Assembly (NCBI GenBank): GCA_000997475.1
Contig: LCEC01000030.1
Coordinates: 1-9,531, forward strand
DNA: 9,531 nucleotides
Direction of reading: 5' to 3'
Origin: Parcubacteria group bacterium GW2011_GWB1_42_6
Lineage (GTDB): Bacteria; Patescibacteriota; Minisyncoccia; Portnoybacterales; GWB1-42-6
In this document: piece after piece, positions 1 to 7,289 of the stretch
Layout of the letters: each line of letters begins with the position of its first letter
Position numbering within the stretch: position 1 is the first letter of the stretch
Notes under the pieces: model-generated
The model's input: the letters and a program-made list of their open reading frames with translations, nothing else
Database searches by the model: none
What the model was told of the DNA's origin: nothing
Position numbers and translations under genes: made by a program

Positions 1-98
1 TTCTCCCCTCCTTTGCAAAAGGAGGGTTGGGGAGGATTTTAAAAATAGCTTACATTATAAAATCCCTCCTAACCTCCCTTTTTTAAAGGGAGGAAAAA
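1..98. repeat. Palindromic CCTCCC/GGGAGG repeat element, in frame in the GT-C gene
   Basis: Two arms of about 40 nt (1-40 and 59-98) are imperfect inverted copies of each other. Each arm contains its own small hairpin (CTCC..GGAG on the left; CCTCCC..GGGAGG on the right). The centre (41-58) is AT-rich. A second copy of the family lies at 3105-3209. The left limit may extend beyond the window. The frame of the surrounding gene reads straight through, giving a peptide containing IPPNLPFLKGG, a string I recognise from translated repeats of this sort in other genomes. A less likely reading is that the GGGAGG at 88-93 is an RBS and the gene starts just after the element. Confidence 0.5.
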
Positions 99-1201
99 CA
101 ATAAATTTCTTGACGGCTATTTTTTCCGCCTTTCTCATCGGCGGCTATTGGTATGCCCGCAATTGGATATTAACGGGAAATCCTATTTTTCCGACCGAAG
201 TTTCCCTTTTTGACAAGCAAATTTTTGAAGGACTTGGGGCGAGTTTTTCCAGTGGCATATTTGCCACCTCAATTTTGGATAATGTAAAAACTTGGCAGGG
301 AATCAAATTGCTCGATCATTATTTTGTCCAAACCGGATTGGTTTTGTTTGCCACTTTTTGGGCGATCGTTTTTTTGCCTTTGGTTTTTTGGCGATCATCT
401 TCAACTTCCTTTTTGTCATTCCCGCGAAAGCGGGGATCCAGACTCAAAAAAAATCTGGATCCCCGCCTGCGCGGGGATGACAATTTTTTATTAATATTTT
501 TATCGGGCCTGCTTTTGTTTTTTAGCTTTTTGTTCTATATTTATCTTTATGTCAAAGCTCCTTACACCTTCATTCATTTTGACCAAAATATCCGCTATTC
601 TATGCCGGCTTTGTTTTTGGGCTTGGCGGTTGTATTATTGGTTTCGGGCGCGCTCAAATCAAAATGGTTTAATTTGGGGGCGATTTTGGTTCTTTTATTG
701 ATTTCGGGGTTCAATGTTTGGCTCTTTATCAAATATCCGCAACCAAATTTCACTTTCGGGTCTGATTTAAAAGAATTCGGCAAAAGGGATGTTTTTTATC
801 TTAATCTGCAAAATGTCTATACGGGCTTTTGGCCGGTGATTGAAACTATGGGATATTTGGATGGAATCGCTCCCAAGGACGCTAAAATCGGCTACAGCGG
901 CTTTCATTTCCATTATCCGCTATTTGGGCCGGATTTGGCCCGCCGGGTGGATTATATTGCTGTAAACAAATGTTTTAAATGCGATTATCTTGATTATAAA
1001 AAAGAAGAAGGGAATATTTTTGTTCGGCCGGATTTTGATTCTTGGCTTGCCAACTTGCGCCGTTATCAAAAAGAATATTATATTTTTTACCCCCAAGGCG
1101 GTTATCCGGAATACGAGTGGAAATGGCTGGCGGATAATCCAAAGATGTTTGAGTTGCTCTATAGGGTGGAGGATGCGTATTTGTATAAAATAAAACCATG
1201 A
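1..1201 (+). CDS. GT-C-like multi-spanning membrane glycosyltransferase, 5' partial, carrying two in-frame palindromic repeats
   Basis: The frame is open from base 2 to the TGA at 1199-1201, so the gene probably begins left of the window. A TTG at 110 is a possible start, but the sequence after it (YARNWILTGNPIFP) looks like the middle of a polyprenyl-phosphate-sugar GT-C/PMT-type protein, not an N-terminus. Several hydrophobic helices follow (roughly nt 330-410, 485-560, 600-660 and 670-730). After them comes a soluble, probably extracytoplasmic C-terminal domain of about 150 residues, rich in aromatics. By family, such proteins add sugars on the outer face of the membrane from lipid-phosphate donors; the N-terminal catalytic loops are not visible, so this is inference. 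Two repeats are translated in frame: nt 1-98 (peptide includes IPPNLPFLKGG) and nt 415-481 (FPRKRGSR...LDPRLRGDD), the latter between two membrane helices. The stop codon lies in the terminal arm of the next repeat. Gene is certain; family is moderate. Confidence 0.5.
   Translation, partial: SPLLCKRRVGEDFKNSLHYKIPPNLPFLKGGKTINFLTAIFSAFLIGGYWYARNWILTGNPIFPTEVSLFDKQIFEGLGASFSSGIFATSILDNVKTWQGIKLLDHYFVQTGLVLFATFWAIVFLPLVFWRSSSTSFLSFPRKRGSRLKKNLDPRLRGDDNFLLIFLSGLLLFFSFLFYIYLYVKAPYTFIHFDQNIRYSMPALFLGLAVVLLVSGALKSKWFNLGAILVLLLISGFNVWLFIKYPQPNFTFGSDLKEFGKRDVFYLNLQNVYTGFWPVIETMGYLDGIAPKDAKIGYSGFHFHYPLFGPDLARRVDYIAVNKCFKCDYLDYKKEEGNIFVRPDFDSWLANLRRYQKEYYIFYPQGGYPEYEWKWLADNPKMFELLYRVEDAYLYKIKP
415..481. 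repeat. 67-bp GTCATTCCCGCG-type inverted repeat inside the GT-C gene
   Basis: Arms 415-442 and 454-481 pair over 28 nt with 3 mismatches, around an A-rich loop of 11 nt. It belongs to the widespread repeat whose arm reads GTCATTCCCGCGAAAGCGGG. It is read in frame here as FPRKRGSR then LDPRLRGDD, and lies in a loop between two hydrophobic helices. The left arm is read in a different frame from the copy at 1807-1884 (which gives VIPAKAGIQ), while the right arm is read in the same frame. Confidence 0.5.
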
Positions 1202-1334
1202 TACGAACCTACGAAATTTATGCCAACCTACGAACCGCGAACGGGAATCCAGACATTCAATGTCCGGGATCTCGACATTGAATGTCTGGATTCATTAATT
1301 TATTGTTAGCATAAGATTCGTATGTTCGTATCAT
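1198..1334. repeat. Long composite inverted repeat filling the intergenic gap, copy 1
   Basis: The terminal arms are ATGATACGAAC (1198-1208) and GTTCGTATCAT (1324-1334), a perfect 11-bp pair. Inner flanks are imperfect inverted repeats with TATGCCAAC / GTTAGCATA type words. The centre is a perfect 20-bp stem, GAATCCAGACATTCAATGTC (1245-1264) with its complement at 1274-1293, around the asymmetric loop CGGGATCTC. The element covers the TGA stop of the GT-C gene (1199-1201) and ends 4 nt before the ATG of the next gene, so it makes up the whole junction. A related copy lies at 9303-9448. Confidence 0.5.
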
Positions 1335-1338
1335 AATT

Positions 1339-2297
<959 letters not shown>

Positions 2298-2301
<4 letters not shown>

Positions 2302-2326
2302 CATAATGATAAGGAAAGTATATGCT
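2298..2326 (+). promoter_or_regulatory. Candidate sigma70-type promoter for the unknown membrane protein
   Basis: A perfect -35 TTGACA (2298-2303), a 17-nt spacer and a -10 TATGCT (2321-2326, 4 of 6 consensus). The -35 overlaps the TGA stop of the upstream GT2. With a strong SD and a terminator further on, it suggests an independent transcription unit. Confidence 0.5.
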
Positions 2327-2373
2327 AATAGAATTCGCCTTAGCCCTTTTCAATTTAAAAACACTCAAAAATC

Positions 2374-2379
2374 AAGGAG
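2374..2379 (+). promoter_or_regulatory. Strong Shine-Dalgarno AAGGAG
   Basis: AAGGAG lies 6 nt before the ATG at 2386. It is one of only two clear SD sites in the window and fixes the start of the unknown membrane protein. Confidence 0.5.
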
Positions 2380-2385
2380 CAGAAA

Positions 2386-3033
2386 ATGAAAGCTCTGAAA
2401 CTGCATTTAAAAAAAGCCGATGACTTGGTTGGTAATCTTGTCAATAAAAAAGCTGTTCGGCGGTATGCTTCTATTTTCATGGGTCTTTTTCTGGTAATAT
2501 GCGCAATAGTTATCGCCGTGTTATCAATAAAAAGCAATCAGAATTTTTGGAGGCTTCCGCTTTCTTATGAAATTTCGATGCCTCAATTTACAGGGAGGAT
2601 CAAACCCCAAAGTCAAATTCATCCGGGAACATTCACGGTTGAAGTTGACTTTTCTGAAACGAGTAAGTGGGGAGACGACGGATTGATGTCATACGGTGTT
2701 GGCAGTAATGCAGTGAATGACAAAAATGGCTATGCTATTTGGAGTTCAGGAGTTGTTATTGAGGCATGGAGGCCTGATCCGAAGACGGCTGGAGTTTACG
2801 AATATGCTGTTAAATTTATTCCCAGTCGTTTTCCGAGTGACTATAATATCAAAAAGGTATCGCTTAATCGCGGAAGATTAAGAGTTGATTCGGCTTTTGA
2901 TGAAGATGACGTGTTAACTCAAATTGTATTAAATATCTTTTTTGGGGGCTTCTCGTTTTATTTTTTAATTTACGGCCTATCGCTTATCGCTAAAAATTTG
3001 AAAAGAAGATCAATCGCACCTGCTCAAACATGA
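2386..3033 (+). CDS. Unrecognised two-helix membrane protein with a large external domain
   Basis: I do not recognise this 215-residue protein. It has a basic N-terminal segment of about 28 residues, a hydrophobic helix (about 29-48), a polar domain of about 130 residues, a second helix (about 180-202) and a short basic tail. Positive charge at both ends predicts N-in/C-in topology with the middle domain outside the cytoplasm. That domain is rich in G, D, W and Y (WGDDGLMSYGVGSNAV, IWSSGVVIEAWRPD) and looks beta-rich; no catalytic motif is evident. The start is supported by AAGGAG 6 nt upstream. The gene differs from its neighbours in having its own candidate promoter (2298-2326), a good RBS, a rho-independent terminator overlapping its stop codon, and no repeat at its 5' junction. 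It may be a later insertion into the glycan locus, or a separately expressed accessory to glycan export or sensing; both are inference. Confidence 0.5.
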   Translation: MKALKLHLKKADDLVGNLVNKKAVRRYASIFMGLFLVICAIVIAVLSIKSNQNFWRLPLSYEISMPQFTGRIKPQSQIHPGTFTVEVDFSETSKWGDDGLMSYGVGSNAVNDKNGYAIWSSGVVIEAWRPDPKTAGVYEYAVKFIPSRFPSDYNIKKVSLNRGRLRVDSAFDEDDVLTQIVLNIFFGGFSFYFLIYGLSLIAKNLKRRSIAPAQT

Positions 3034-3047
3034 GCAGGTGCTTTTTT
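3016..3047 (+). terminator. Rho-independent terminator overlapping the stop codon
   Basis: GCACCTGCTCA (3016-3026) and TGAGCAGGTGC (3031-3041) form a perfect 11-bp stem with an AACA loop, followed by TTTTTT (3042-3047). The TGA stop of the membrane protein is the first three bases of the right arm, so the hairpin encodes the last residues of the protein. It should separate this unit from the GT4 gene downstream. Confidence 0.5.
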
Positions 3048-3067
3048 ATGCATGCGAATGAATGCTC

Positions 3068-3096
3068 TGGAAAAATGGCGAAAAAAATTTTATAAT
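3068..3096 (+). promoter_or_regulatory. Candidate promoter for the GT4 gene and possibly those downstream
   Basis: TGGAAA (3068-3073, 4 of 6 matches to TTGACA), a 17-nt spacer and a perfect TATAAT (3091-3096). It lies just after the terminator and before the repeat at 3105-3209, which is where a new promoter is needed. Confidence 0.5.
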
Positions 3097-3104
3097 GAAG
3101 AAGA

Positions 3105-3209
3105 ATTTTCCCCCTCTTAGAATAAGAGGGGGTTAGGGGGAGTTAATTCATTTAATTTTTAAATGTTATAACCCCTCCCAACCTCCCCTTATATAAGGGG
3201 AGGAGTTTT
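3105..3209. repeat. Palindromic CCCCTC/GAGGGG repeat element, second copy of the 1-98 family
   Basis: The left half contains a CCCCCTCTTA..TAAGAGGGGG hairpin followed by TTAGGGGGAG. The right half contains CCCCTCCCAACC followed by a CTCCCCTTAT..AAGGGGAG hairpin. The halves are inverted copies of each other around an AT-rich middle. Same design as 1-98 but between genes. Its right end provides GGAGG next to the GT4 start codon. Confidence 0.5.
3199..3203 (+). promoter_or_regulatory. Shine-Dalgarno GGAGG contributed by a repeat arm
   Basis: GGAGG (3199-3203) lies 6 nt before the ATG at 3210, with an overlapping AGGAG 4 nt before it. These bases are part of the right arm of the palindromic repeat. 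If the hairpin forms in the mRNA, the site would be partly sequestered. Confidence 0.5.
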
Positions 3210-4337
3210 ATGCTTATAGGCATTGACGCTCACAGCTTGGAAAAAAACAGAACCGGAGTCGGCCGGGTGCTTTTTAATTTGGTAAAGGTCTGGTCTGCCG
3301 ACTACCGGCTGCCGACTACCGCTAGATTCGTCCTCTATTTCAAAGACGAAATTCCGGCGGATATGCCCAAGGCCCAAAATTTTGAATTCAAATTGCTCGG
3401 CGTCAAAAGCACGGCTAAATTTATTCATTGGGATTTGGCGCGGGCGGCCAAAAAAGACAAAGTTGATGTTTTGTTTTGCCCGGGATACGTGGCGCCGATA
3501 TGCTATAAAGGAAAAATTGCTTTAACGCTGCACGATATAATTTATGAGGCCCATCCGGAATGGTTCCATTGGCAAAGCTGGGCGGATAAAATTTTGCTCA
3601 AGTGGGTTTCCAAAAAATCGGCTCAAAAGGCGAGTGTGATTTTTGCTTGTTCGGAACATACAAAACGGGAAATTAAAAAATATTTCAAAGTGCCGGATGA
3701 GAAAATCGTGGTGGCGGAGCTGGCGGTGGATGAGGAGCTAAAAAACGCCGATTCAAACGCGAATGAAACGCAAATAAAACGACTTGGTATTTTAAATAAA
3801 TTCGCTTTTTTTGCCGGGTCGATTTTTGACCGCCGGCATTTGCCCGAAGTTATCGGCGCTTTTTCTCGTTTGGCCGAGGAAAAGCAAGATTTGCAGTTTT
3901 TGATCAGCGGCAAAGACAATACCGATAAAAAGAACATTGATTCTTTGATTGATTCGGCCAACGAAGATTTAAAAAGAAAAGCGATTTTGCGGGTTGATTT
4001 TGTGGGCGATTCCGATTTAAAATTAATGTATGGCGCTTGCGCGTTTTTTATTTACCTTTCCGATTACGAGGGTTTCGGTTTGCCGCCGCTTGAAGCGATG
4101 AGTTTGGGAGCGCCCGTGATCACCAGCGATTTGACTTCGCTCAAAGAGGTGGCCGGGAACGCCGTGTTGCTTGTAAAAAATAATTCAGACGAGGAAGAAA
4201 TTTATCAGGCGATGAAAAGAATGGCCGAGGATAATATATTGCGTGAAGATTTGATTCGGAAAGGTTACGAACAGGAAAAGAAATTTTCTTGGGAAAAATG
4301 CGCGAAGATAGTGTTGGAAGCAATGATAAAAGCGTAG
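3210..4337 (+). CDS. GT4-family glycosyltransferase (GT-B fold)
   Basis: A retaining family 4 glycosyltransferase of 375 residues, the usual length. It resembles the mannosyltransferase-like branch of the family. The N-terminal acceptor-side domain begins at IDAHSL with the glycine loop TGVGR (15-19) and carries LHDIIYEAHPEWF (107-119). The central ACSEHTKREIKKYF (146-159) and FAGSIFDRRH (201-210) mark the start of the donor domain. The C-terminal donor site has YEGFGLPPLEAMSLG, where E287 and E295 form the E-x7-E motif that binds the nucleotide-sugar, followed by the LKEVAG segment. By family it acts at the inner membrane face on lipid-linked glycans. The start is set by GGAGG 6 nt upstream, which belongs to a repeat. 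Residues 30-39 (ADYRLPTTAR) come from a 14-nt tandem repeat and lie between two secondary-structure blocks. A candidate promoter precedes it. Donor and acceptor are unknown. Confidence 0.5.
   Translation: MLIGIDAHSLEKNRTGVGRVLFNLVKVWSADYRLPTTARFVLYFKDEIPADMPKAQNFEFKLLGVKSTAKFIHWDLARAAKKDKVDVLFCPGYVAPICYKGKIALTLHDIIYEAHPEWFHWQSWADKILLKWVSKKSAQKASVIFACSEHTKREIKKYFKVPDEKIVVAELAVDEELKNADSNANETQIKRLGILNKFAFFAGSIFDRRHLPEVIGAFSRLAEEKQDLQFLISGKDNTDKKNIDSLIDSANEDLKRKAILRVDFVGDSDLKLMYGACAFFIYLSDYEGFGLPPLEAMSLGAPVITSDLTSLKEVAGNAVLLVKNNSDEEEIYQAMKRMAEDNILREDLIRKGYEQEKKFSWEKCAKIVLEAMIKA
3296..3323 (+). repeat. Two-unit 14-nt tandem repeat in the GT4 gene (DYRLPTT peptide)
   Basis: TGCCGACTACCGGC (3296-3309) is followed at once by TGCCGACTACCGCT (3310-3323), differing at two positions. 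Translation is ADYRLPTTA. I recall DYRLPTT strings as translations of a longer CGACTAC-type tandem repeat found in unrelated proteins, so this may be a short remnant of such an array. Confidence 0.5.
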
Positions 4338-4354
4338 GGTCTTGCTAAAACTGT

Positions 4355-4482
4355 GTCATTGCGAGGATCCCGATAGCAATCGGGATCCAAAGCAATCCCG
4401 TGATATAATCACAAATATGTTTAATCTTTCCTCGAGATTGCTTCGTTATTTCGACCGAAGCGGTCTCATTCCTCGCAATGAC
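4355..4482. repeat. GTCATTGCGAGGA-type inverted-repeat element spanning the start of the ligase gene
   Basis: Perfect 13-bp terminal inverted repeats GTCATTGCGAGGA (4355-4367) and TCCTCGCAATGAC (4470-4482). Inside are a perfect 10-bp hairpin, GGATCCCGAT / ATCGGGATCC (4365-4388, AGCA loop), GAGATTGCTTCG, and a TGATATAAT sequence. The arrangement is that of a 128-bp non-autonomous, MITE-like element. It occupies almost all of the gap after the GT4 gene and runs five bases into the next CDS, contributing its ATG. Confidence 0.5.
4401..4409 (+). promoter_or_regulatory. Extended -10 promoter candidate inside the repeat
   Basis: TGATATAAT matches the extended -10 consensus TGNTATAAT, with TATAAT at 4404-4409. 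No good -35 lies 17 nt upstream, which is tolerated by extended -10 promoters. It would start transcription about 60 nt before the ligase gene. Confidence 0.5.
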
Positions 4483-6028
4483 GAAAACCGACATAATTAG
4501 AAAATATATCACTCCTTTTTCTCTTGTTTTCGCTTTGGAAATTGCGGTTGTTTTTTTGACGGCTATGGGGCTGTTGCCAAGGGAATCCGTTTTGTTTGTC
4601 ACCGGAATTTTGGTATTTTTTGTTTTATTCAGTGAGCCTCTGGACGCTTTAAAAATGGTTGTTGCTTCTATTCCTCTTTATGTTGCTTTGCCCGTTTCGG
4701 AATCTTTTGACCATATGGCCAATTGGCGGATAATCGTTTTGGTTTTGTTTCTGAATATTTTTTGGAAGCGGAAGGAAGAATTTATTCAAGATTTTAAAAA
4801 TTTTATCGCCAAAAGAACAATTTGGTTTTATCTTTTGGGATCATTCGCGGGCTTATCCATACTTTCGGTTTTTATCGCTTCAAGCAAAACAATGGCCCTG
4901 AAAGAATTGGCGTTTTTGATTAATATTTTTTTGCTTTTCATTGTTGCCTTAAAGTTGATTTCCGACAAAAAATCATTGATTGAAATTTGGAAATCAGCGG
5001 CGCTGGGAGGATCGATGGTTATTTTTGTTTCAATCATTCAATTTATTTCCGTGCTTTTCGTTCCTCTTTCGGTTTTTTGGAATTTTTGGGTGAATAAAGC
5101 AATTCCGGTTTTTTACGGCGGGGAACTCGCGAGCTTGCTTTCTTATTCCAATACTTGGTTTGCTTACTATGCCCAAAATCCGCCGACTTTGCGTCTGTTT
5201 TCCGTTTTCCCCGATTCGCATTCTTTGGCGATGTTTTCGGTATTGTTAGTTCCGATTTATCTGGTTCTTGTTTTTTTGAGCAAAAGGAAAAGCGCCAAAA
5301 TAATTTATTGGGCGGCGGCGGTTTTTTGTTTGTTCAGCATCGTTTTTTCCGGTTCGCGCGGCGTCTGGGTGAGCGTTTTACCCGTAATAATATTGGCTGT
5401 TTTGTTGTTTTGGCGGGGATTTGACAGAGAATTTCTCAAAAAATCTTTTGCCGCTTTTTTTATTTTTATTTTCGCTTTTATCGCTTATTCGGGCTATCCT
5501 TTTTTTCTTTACAAATTCCAGTCTTGGCAGGGAATCGGCGAAGGCGCCGGAAATTTCAAAATAGCTTTATTTGAACGGGCCAAATCCATATCTGATTTTT
5601 GGGAAATTTCCAATAAAGGCCGTTTGGAAATTTGGCGCTTGACCTTTGAATCCATCGGCCGGCGCCCCATTCTGGGAGTCGGTTTGGGCAATTATGTCGA
5701 TGTTTTGCGAGAAGACGCCAGTGTCGCCAAAAAAGGAGCTTCCGCCCATAGCCTTTATTTGGATTTTGCTTCGGAAATCGGCATTTTTGGCGCCTTGATT
5801 TTACTTGCTATTTTTGGCTTTATACTTTATGATGCCTGGCTGGTTTTTAAGCATTCAAAAGAGAATTATTTAAGGCTTTTTGGCTTATTTTTCGCGCTTT
5901 ACTTCATTTGGATTTTGGTTTATAGTTTATTTGACGTGGTGCTCCTTAATGATAAGGCGTTTTTATTGTTTATGGCTGTTCTGGGAACATTGTATGGAGC
6001 CAAGGAATTAACAAAGACAAATAGATAA
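4478..6028 (+). CDS. O-antigen ligase/polymerase-like membrane protein (Wzy/WaaL superfamily)
   Basis: A 516-residue integral membrane protein with about 11-13 hydrophobic helices. The family polymerises lipid-linked glycan repeats (Wzy) or transfers a finished glycan to an acceptor (WaaL, or pilin/protein ligases) on the outer face of the membrane. Signature pieces are FPDSHSLAMF (244-253), FSGSRGVW (290-297), the long external-loop block starting GRLEIW (381-386) and ending PILGVGLGNY (397-406), and SAHSLYLDFASEIGIFG (422-438). In the last block H424 corresponds to the conserved loop histidine of the family. Length is somewhat above the usual 400-450. Polymerase and ligase cannot be told apart by sequence. 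The ATG is the end of the upstream palindromic element (CGCAATGAC) and has no SD. The next in-frame ATG, within MGLLP about 85 nt later, would remove the first helix, so 4478 is preferred. A promoter-like TGATATAAT lies 69 nt upstream. Confidence 0.5.
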   Translation: MTKTDIIRKYITPFSLVFALEIAVVFLTAMGLLPRESVLFVTGILVFFVLFSEPLDALKMVVASIPLYVALPVSESFDHMANWRIIVLVLFLNIFWKRKEEFIQDFKNFIAKRTIWFYLLGSFAGLSILSVFIASSKTMALKELAFLINIFLLFIVALKLISDKKSLIEIWKSAALGGSMVIFVSIIQFISVLFVPLSVFWNFWVNKAIPVFYGGELASLLSYSNTWFAYYAQNPPTLRLFSVFPDSHSLAMFSVLLVPIYLVLVFLSKRKSAKIIYWAAAVFCLFSIVFSGSRGVWVSVLPVIILAVLLFWRGFDREFLKKSFAAFFIFIFAFIAYSGYPFFLYKFQSWQGIGEGAGNFKIALFERAKSISDFWEISNKGRLEIWRLTFESIGRRPILGVGLGNYVDVLREDASVAKKGASAHSLYLDFASEIGIFGALILLAIFGFILYDAWLVFKHSKENYLRLFGLFFALYFIWILVYSLFDVVLLNDKAFLLFMAVLGTLYGAKELTKTNR

Positions 6029-6037
6029 TTTTATAAT
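6008..6037 (+). promoter_or_regulatory. Weak promoter candidate before the second GT2
   Basis: TTAACA (6008-6013, 5 of 6), an 18-nt spacer and TATAAT (6032-6037). It overlaps the 3' end of the ligase gene. The region is very AT-rich, so a chance match is possible. Confidence 0.5.
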
Positions 6038-6048
6038 TTTTAATTTTA

Positions 6049-6087
6049 TCCCCCCGCGCCCTTCGATAAACTCGGGGCTTGGGAGGA
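6049..6087. repeat. Short CTTCGATAAACTC inverted repeat between ligase and GT2
   Basis: TCCCCCC..GGGAGGA form the outer pair and GCCC..GGGC the inner pair around TTCGATAAACTCG, resembling the common CTTCGACAAGCTCAG-type repeat. It sits in the 163-nt gap between the ligase gene and the second GT2; the rest of the gap is AT-rich and self-complementary. Confidence 0.5.
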
Positions 6088-6191
6088 CAAGTAATTTTTA
6101 AATAATTTTTAATTCTTTAATTTTTAAACATTAAGAAATTAGAGAATTATTTACAAAATTAAAAATTCAAAAATTAAAAATTTTTGAATTT
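6088..6191. repeat. AT-rich self-complementary block ending in a hairpin at the GTG start
   Basis: AATTCTTTAATTT (6111-6123) pairs with AAATTAGAGAATT (6137-6149) with one mismatch. AAATTCAAAAATT (6163-6175) and AATTTTTGAATTT (6179-6191) form a perfect 13-bp stem with a 3-nt loop. The second hairpin ends at the base immediately before the GTG at 6192. No Shine-Dalgarno is visible. Confidence 0.5.
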
Positions 6192-7286
6192 GTGGATAAA
6201 AAAGTTTCAATCAATCTTCTTCTTTTTAAACCCGAATTTTATTTAAAACCGTGCCTGGAATCGGTATTGGCCCAAAGTTTTCAAGATTTTGAATTGCTGG
6301 TGATTGATAATGATTCGCAAGACGGCACGGCGCGAAAAGCGAAAGAAATTTTGGAATCGCAAAATGATTTAACCGACTGGCGCGTTGTGGAAAACAAAGA
6401 AAATCTTGGTTTCGCGGCCGGTCATAATCGGGGAATAGAGATGGCCAAGGGAGAGATTGTAATTTTGTTAAATCAAGATATCATTCTTGATAGGGATTAC
6501 ATAAAAAATACCGTCGAAGTTTTTAGGGGTGATGAAAAAATCGGTTCTGTCCAGGGAAAGCTTTTGCGCTTGAGAGTTGATGGAGAAAAATTGCAAAAAA
6601 CGGAATTTATAGATAACGTGGGTTTGATTATTTTGAAAAACAGGAGGATCATCGCGGCCGGACAAGGCCAAAAAGACGGGGGACAATTTGAGAAAAGGGA
6701 AGAAATTTTCGGAGTTGATGGAGCCGTGCCGGTTTTCCGCAAGAGCGCGTTGGAAGATATTAAATTGCCTGTCCGCATTCGCTCTCAAAAAGCTTCGGCG
6801 GGCGTTCAGAATTATGGCCAAATTAAAGATTTGGATAATTCTGGCGAATATTTCGACGAAGATTTTTTTATGTACAAGGAAGATGTTGATCTGGCCTGGC
6901 GGATGCGTTTGGCCGGTTGGAAATCGTTTTACGAGCCAAAAGCTGTCGCCTGGCACGCCAGAACAGCCGGAGACAGCGCCGCTGTCAATTATTTCGCGAT
7001 AATAAGGGAAAGATTGAAAATAAATAAATTCGGAAAATATCACGCTTTCAAAAATCAGCGCTTGATGCAGATAAAAAATGAACAGTTTTGGCCGCTCTTG
7101 AAACATCTTCTCTTTTTCTTGCCAAAAGAAATCGGCGCTTGGGCGTACGTTTTGGTTTTTGAAAGATTTACCTGGAAAGCCATCAAGGAATTGTTTCAGC
7201 TTGCGCCGAGAGCCTGGGAAAAAAGAAAAATCATAATGGCGAAAAAGAGAATTTCCGCGAAAGAGATTGAGAGATGGTTTGCATAG
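6192..7286 (+). CDS. GT2-family glycosyltransferase, rhamnosyltransferase-like, GTG start
   Basis: A family 2 glycosyltransferase of 364 residues. The N-terminal strand is VSINLLLFK, where most relatives have N or Y and G residues after the strand. It is followed by YLKPCLESVLAQ (17-28), VIDNDSQDGT (37-46), NLGFAAGHNRGI (71-82), the metal-binding NQD (94-96), and VDGAVPVFRKSALED in the acceptor region (175-189). The catalytic base block is FDEDFFMYKEDVDLAWR (211-227), then WHARTAG (244-250). A C-terminal region of about 110 basic/hydrophobic residues probably binds the membrane. Residues about 191-208 (LPVRIRSQKASAGVQNYG) are an extra segment between FRKSALEDI and GEYFDED, where relatives usually have a short link; they may be a decayed repeat insert. 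No ATG exists upstream in frame after the TAA at 6132, so GTG 6192 is chosen. There is no SD, and a perfect hairpin abuts the start. Probably rhamnose or a similar sugar, but specificity is not readable. Confidence 0.5.
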   Translation: MDKKVSINLLLFKPEFYLKPCLESVLAQSFQDFELLVIDNDSQDGTARKAKEILESQNDLTDWRVVENKENLGFAAGHNRGIEMAKGEIVILLNQDIILDRDYIKNTVEVFRGDEKIGSVQGKLLRLRVDGEKLQKTEFIDNVGLIILKNRRIIAAGQGQKDGGQFEKREEIFGVDGAVPVFRKSALEDIKLPVRIRSQKASAGVQNYGQIKDLDNSGEYFDEDFFMYKEDVDLAWRMRLAGWKSFYEPKAVAWHARTAGDSAAVNYFAIIRERLKINKFGKYHAFKNQRLMQIKNEQFWPLLKHLLFFLPKEIGAWAYVLVFERFTWKAIKELFQLAPRAWEKRKIIMAKKRISAKEIERWFA

Positions 7287-7289
7287 AAC

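Noticed and set aside
292..480. A 62-codon frame ending in VIPAKAGIQ...
   Set aside because: It is an alternative frame of the GT-C gene made open by the repeat, which is stop-free in several frames; no start signals.
1265..1293. Rho-independent terminator at the 20-bp stem of the composite repeat
   Set aside because: The stem is strong, but no T-tract follows it (the downstream bases are ATTAATTTATTG), so intrinsic termination is not supported.
6468..7106. A 212-codon open frame on the minus strand
   Set aside because: It lies wholly inside the second GT2, has no recognisable motif, and the + frame carries all conserved GT2 blocks. It is a shadow of codon bias.
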